This document shows positions 60,330 to 64,000 of a stretch of DNA of 64,000 nt, one piece after another. The stretch is from Nostoc calcicola FACHB-3891 (GTDB lineage: Bacteria; Cyanobacteriota; Cyanobacteriia; Cyanobacteriales; Nostocaceae), in contig NZ_JACJRQ010000002.1 in the NCBI RefSeq assembly GCF_014697355.1, positions 124,001 through 188,000 on the forward strand, in the 5' to 3' direction. The translations under genes and the position numbers were made by a program. The notes under the pieces are model-generated. The model had not been told where the DNA came from. It ran no database searches and saw nothing but the letters and a program-made list of their open reading frames with translations. Numbering within the stretch: position 1 is the first letter of the stretch; each line of letters starts with the position of its first letter.

Positions 60330-62488
60330 AATTTCAAGATATTTTAGTTTTGTAAGTCCCAATAAGCTAATGTGTTTCAATCCCTAATAGGGAGTAGATG
60401 AAATTTCAAGCCATCGCTAGCTGAAGGTGGCTTGGTACTTCCGATGTTTCAATCCCTAATAGGGAGTAGATGAAATTTCAAGCAATTTGCATATAAAGTA
60501 AAATTGGCTGGATCGTTGTTTCAATCCCTAATAGGGAGTAGATGAAATTTCAAGAACAAAAGGAAAAAGAAAAGAAGAGAAAGAAAGGTTTCAATCCCTA
60601 ATAGGGAGTAGATGAAATTTCAAGCTCTTATCTTGTATCGATGTATAGGGACATTGATACGTTTCAATCCCTAATAGGGAGTAGATGAAATTTCAAGTTA
60701 TATTGAATATGTCTACGAACAACAAAACGTTGTGTTTCAATCCCTAATAGGGAGTAGATGAAATTTCAAGAAAAAGCTTATCTTGAAGAGGCTTTGAGTA
60801 TTGTTTCAATCCCTAATAGGGAGTAGATGAAATTTCAAGAACCACTTCTACTTCTTACTTGTAGTTCTGTATTGTTTCAATCCCTAATAGGGAGTAGATG
60901 AAATTTCAAGTCGAGCAACTGCCCTATCTCTCCCCCAATGTCGGAGTTTCAATCCCTAATAGGGAGTAGATGAAATTTCAAGTACTAACTTCAAGTCCGG
61001 TCTAAAAAGGCTCGCTGTTTCAATCCCTAATAGGGAGTAGATGAAATTTCAAGCACAAAGAAAGCTTCTGATATTGCTACCAAAGTTGTTTCAATCCCTA
61101 ATAGGGAGTAGATGAAATTTCAAGAGATACGGCTCAAACCTTGCATCAGCCAGAAGTTGTTTCAATCCCTAATAGGGAGTAGATGAAATTTCAAGCTTCA
61201 ATTCGTTCTCAAACTTCTATGGTTCTTCACGAGTTTCAATCCCTAATAGGGAGTAGATGAAATTTCAAGCGTGGCATTATTAAATTGCCCTCCTGTAAAG
61301 GCTAACGTTTCAATCCCTAATAGGGAGTAGATGAAATTTCAAGTTTATTTTTAAGTGGCTTCTATACCGAAAACGGTTTCAATCCCTAATAGGGAGTAGA
61401 TGAAATTTCAAGGCCTGCTTTGGGCATCCAGTAAGCGTTTGACGTAAGTTTCAATCCCTAATAGGGAGTAGATGAAATTTCAAGGCTTTGGTTGCTGCCG
61501 TCGTTTTTCCCCAGGTGTTTCAATCCCTAATAGGGAGTAGATGAAATTTCAAGCAAAGCACGCCACATTCTAGAATTCATGTAAATTGTTTCAATCCCTA
61601 ATAGGGAGTAGATGAAATTTCAAGACCATAATCATATAGACAGAGAGAAGCAGAGCCATGTTTCAATCCCTAATAGGGAGTAGATGAAATTTCAAGTTAC
61701 TTTCTTCCCGGTTCTTCATTGATGCATTTGATTGTTTCAATCCCTAATAGGGAGTAGATGAAATTTCAAGAGTTTGGATGGGTAGCTGCGATTGCTGGCG
61801 TTGGGTTTCAATCCCTAATAGGGAGTAGATGAAATTTCAAGAGATAAGTTCCCAAATTCAACCGGCGAATAAATGTTTCAATCCCTAATAGGGAGTAGAT
61901 GAAATTTCAAGCAAGATGTCCAAACCATCGAATTGCTAGAGGCAATCGAGTTTCAATCCCTAATAGGGAGTAGATGAAATTTCAAGAATGCAAGCATATC
62001 ATATACCACCCCAAGATATTGTTTCAATCCCTAATAGGGAGTAGATGAAATTTCAAGTATTAATACGTTTAAAACTATTGTTACAGGCATCGTAAGTTTC
62101 AATCCCTAATAGGGAGTAGATGAAATTTCAAGTCGGGAGGCGAAACGCCCCCCGATGATGAGGAAGTTTCAATCCCTAATAGGGAGTAGATGAAATTTCA
62201 AGCGTAGCAGTTATCAGAGCTACTAGTTGAATTGCCTGTTTCAATCCCTAATAGGGAGTAGATGAAATTTCAAGTTGCCAGCCCCGCCGTTGCGGAGAGC
62301 AACTTGCGAGTTTCAATCCCTAATAGGGAGTAGATGAAATTTCAAGAGTGGAGGCGCGATCGCCTCTTGCCTTATCGCTAGTTTCAATCCCTAATAGGGA
62401 GTAGATGAAATTTCAAGAACGGGGGATTTGTCTGCCTTCCATTGGTATTGAGTTTCAATCCCTAATAGGGAGTAGATGAAATTTCAAG
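60302..62488 (-). CRISPR. CRISPR array, 31 repeats and 30 spacers
   Basis: The 37-base repeat starts GTTTCAATCCCTAATAGGGA and ends GTAGATGAAATTTCAAG; it includes the palindrome CCCTAATAGGG. Repeats start at 60302, 60374, 60446, 60518, 60588, 60661 and so on, to 62452; spacers are 32-38 bases. All are identical except the leftmost, whose first base is C. The reverse complement ends in ATTGAAAC, the usual crRNA 5' handle of types I and III. This and the cas genes on the right set transcription right to left, with the newest spacers near 62488. The left end is the old end. Type I-D or III is suggested by the handle and repeat length, but the effector genes are outside. Confidence 0.97.
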
Positions 62489-62699
62489 TGCGGTAGCCTG
62501 AAACACGGTCTGTATTTAGTTTTCAAGGTTCTATTGCGCGGATGGTCTAATGGTAACATGGAAAATTGAGATTAGGTATTAAGGAAATAGCCAAAACCCA
62601 GTCTGTGTAAGGTGCGCGGGTACTTTTCCAACTATTTCTCTCAAAACTCTTGCTACAGCTTACTTTGAAGCTTCTTTGGGTAAACCTTGTTTTGAACAC
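62489..62699 (-). promoter_or_regulatory. CRISPR leader region
   Basis: The 211 bases between the last repeat and cas2 have no open frame of note. GCGCGGATGG (about 62536) and GCGCGGGTAC (about 62615) are two related short direct repeats. By position it should hold the array promoter and the integration signals. No promoter could be assigned by eye. Confidence 0.7.
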
Positions 62700-62987
62700 C
62701 TACCCATCCGCGCATTCGGCAAAGAAAATAGAATCGTCGCGCACTGGTTCGCCACCAATACGTTCTACTTTACCAAAACAGCAGGCACAGAGAAAATAAA
62801 AGCGAATATTATCAGTATCAGGTTTAATCAGTTTGTACAAACGCGATCGCAGTTTTGCATATTGAGTCTCACTGAGTTGGCATTCAAACACGCTATACTG
62901 CACCCACTGTCCATAAGATTTGAGAATATTATGAATTTTGGTACGGCGTTTGTCTTCGGAAATATCGTAGGATACAAGGACATTCAT
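62700..62987 (-). CDS. cas2: CRISPR-associated protein Cas2
   Basis: 95 residues, usual size. Ferredoxin-like fold: strand 1 LVSYDISEDKRRTKI with the conserved Asp, then SYGQWVQYSVFECQLSE (the typical VQYSVFEC). RFYFLCACCFGKVERIGGEP follows as the last strand and loop. It forms the integration complex with Cas1, binding two Cas1 dimers. It follows cas1 on the same strand after 81 bases, filled by GGGGACT repeats. Confidence 0.96.
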   Translation of the reverse strand: MNVLVSYDISEDKRRTKIHNILKSYGQWVQYSVFECQLSETQYAKLRSRLYKLIKPDTDNIRFYFLCACCFGKVERIGGEPVRDDSIFFAECADG

Positions 62988-63068
62988 TGTTATTTTTCAT
63001 CGGCTGGGGACTGGGGACTGGGGATTAGGAAATAGAGAAAAGTTTTCTCAATACCCAATCCACAGTAG

Positions 63069-64000
63069 CTATTTCAGAACTAGTGGCGGATATTTCTCGA
63101 TTTCAGCCATCAAGTATTTCGCCAACAATCGGGCTTGGATTTCAAAGGCTTCTTGGTAAGTGCATTTGCGTCCTAATACAGGATGTTTAAATTCGGATTG
63201 TTTCTTTTGTGCGTATAGTCGCAAAAATGTTTTTCGTCCTTCGGGAGTCAGGGAAACGGCTGCACTCAAGGGTTCGGTGACAAAATCTGCTTTTATCAAC
63301 AACTGTTTATTGATGGCAGACAATACTACTGCATCTACAATTAACGGGCGAAATTCTTCCATTAAGTCTAATGCTAGTGATGGTCTACCGTAGCGATCGC
63401 AGTGCAAATATCCTAAATATGGATCGAATCCGGCAATGTTGACAGCACCTTGAATATCATGCCGCAATAATGAATAGCCAAAGCTGAGTAAAGAATTAAC
63501 CGGATCGGTTGGAGGACGGCGGACACGGGTGTTAAAAGTAAAGTCTGTAGTCCGAATAAGTTGATTGAAGCAACCGAAATAAGCTGCACTTCCGGCACCT
63601 TCTAAGCCGCGCAGTGAGTTAATATTTTGAGTATTTTCGATTGGTGCGATCGCTTGCTCTAAACGTGTTACATTTACAGATAAATCTAAGTCTGGGCTTT
63701 CACGTTGACGACGAATAAGCAAGTTACGGTAGTTTTTTAACTTCCCCCGCACAAAACCTTGTACTACATGAATTGCTTGGGCTGATTCACCAGCCGCTTG
63801 CCATTGGGCTTTACGCACAAAGATATTTTTAGTCACTTCTGGTTCTATTCTTCCTAAATAACGACCATTTTCGGTGAGAAAAGTAAGAGGTATATGTCGT
63901 TCTAGTAGTTCCGATATGGCGGCTGGGGAAACAGTAGCGCGTCCTAAAACTACAACACCATCGACCTTTATTAATGGGACATCTAAAATTGTCTTTTTCT
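63069..64000 (-). CDS. cas1: CRISPR-associated integrase Cas1 (5' truncated)
   Basis: The frame stays open to the window edge (first full codon at 63998), so the N-terminus lies beyond; about 310 residues are visible of a normal 320-340. Metal and active-site residues: Glu in LRGLEGAGSAAYFGCF, His in FDPYLGYLHCDRYGRP, and Asp/Glu in SLALDLMEEFRPLIVDAV. The N-terminal beta-domain is seen as TILDVPLIKVDGVVVLGRAT. The sequence favours a type I/III Cas1; whether it is fused to a reverse transcriptase or Cas4 cannot be seen. It inserts new spacers at the leader end of the adjacent array. Confidence 0.95.
   Translation of the reverse strand, partial: KKTILDVPLIKVDGVVVLGRATVSPAAISELLERHIPLTFLTENGRYLGRIEPEVTKNIFVRKAQWQAAGESAQAIHVVQGFVRGKLKNYRNLLIRRQRESPDLDLSVNVTRLEQAIAPIENTQNINSLRGLEGAGSAAYFGCFNQLIRTTDFTFNTRVRRPPTDPVNSLLSFGYSLLRHDIQGAVNIAGFDPYLGYLHCDRYGRPSLALDLMEEFRPLIVDAVVLSAINKQLLIKADFVTEPLSAAVSLTPEGRKTFLRLYAQKKQSEFKHPVLGRKCTYQEAFEIQARLLAKYLMAEIEKYPPLVLK

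Noticed and set aside
62531..62560. tRNA-like start GCGCGGATGGTCTAATGGTA
   Set aside because: No matching 3' acceptor strand, anticodon arm or T arm follows.
62676..63035. 119-codon plus-strand open frame over cas2
   Set aside because: It is the antisense shadow of cas2, whose family motifs are clear.

Overview
The window is chromosomal DNA of a filamentous, nitrogen-fixing cyanobacterium of the Nostoc/Anabaena type. The signs are: the HIP1 palindrome GCGATCGC scattered throughout; heptanucleotide repeats of the GTCATTN kind; many small inverted-repeat (MITE-like) elements between genes; a homocitrate synthase (nifV); a hopanoid cyclase; a helical carotenoid protein; the carotenoid genes cruF/cruG; and a GH57 protein. 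The species cannot be named from sequence alone.

Layout. 1-5.2 kb: end of squalene-hopene cyclase, helical carotenoid protein, MAPEG protein, thymidylate kinase, with long repeat-filled gaps. 5.5-15.7 kb: an accessory block on the + strand, holding an amino-acid-transporter/histidine-kinase fusion, a cytosolic HTH plus periplasmic-binding-protein fusion, a TPR-CHAT protease, a small unknown protein, and a membrane-anchored unknown protein cut by one stop codon. 15.7-28 kb: RNase HI, cruG/cruF, MlaE-type permease, SpoIID-like protein, SppA, a pentapeptide protein and several unknowns. 28.3-34.9 kb: a methyltransferase, then a minus-strand operon headed by a guanidine-I (ykkC) riboswitch. This operon encodes a Ni-dependent guanidine hydrolase (often annotated as agmatinase), its HypA/HypB-like nickel chaperones and an ABC importer, with a candidate NtcA site upstream. 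35-42.8 kb: response regulator, hybrid kinase, cupin, VOC protein, two signal peptidase I paralogs (one lacking the catalytic serine) and dihydroorotase. 43-52 kb: patatin phospholipase, tsaE, YvcK/CofD protein, ruvC, a minisatellite, nifV, cax. 52-59 kb: GH57 enzyme, HNH protein, an antitoxin/PIN-toxin pair, universal stress protein, pgk, and a NUDIX gene with an internal stop. 59-64 kb: a GDSL esterase running into a 31-repeat CRISPR array, followed by its leader, cas2 and the start-truncated cas1, all on the minus strand.

The best-supported functional unit is the guanidine-nitrogen operon: riboswitch, hydrolase, Ni chaperones and importer in one transcription unit. The best candidates for undescribed biology are the CHAT protease with its two unknown partners, the neighbouring sensor fusions, and the Ser-to-Ala signal peptidase paralog. 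A theme of the window is that small repeats have entered genes: they supply start or stop codons (cruG, lepB paralog, nifV, esterase), internal residues (histidine kinase, CHAT linker, cruG) or a disabling stop (NUDIX gene).
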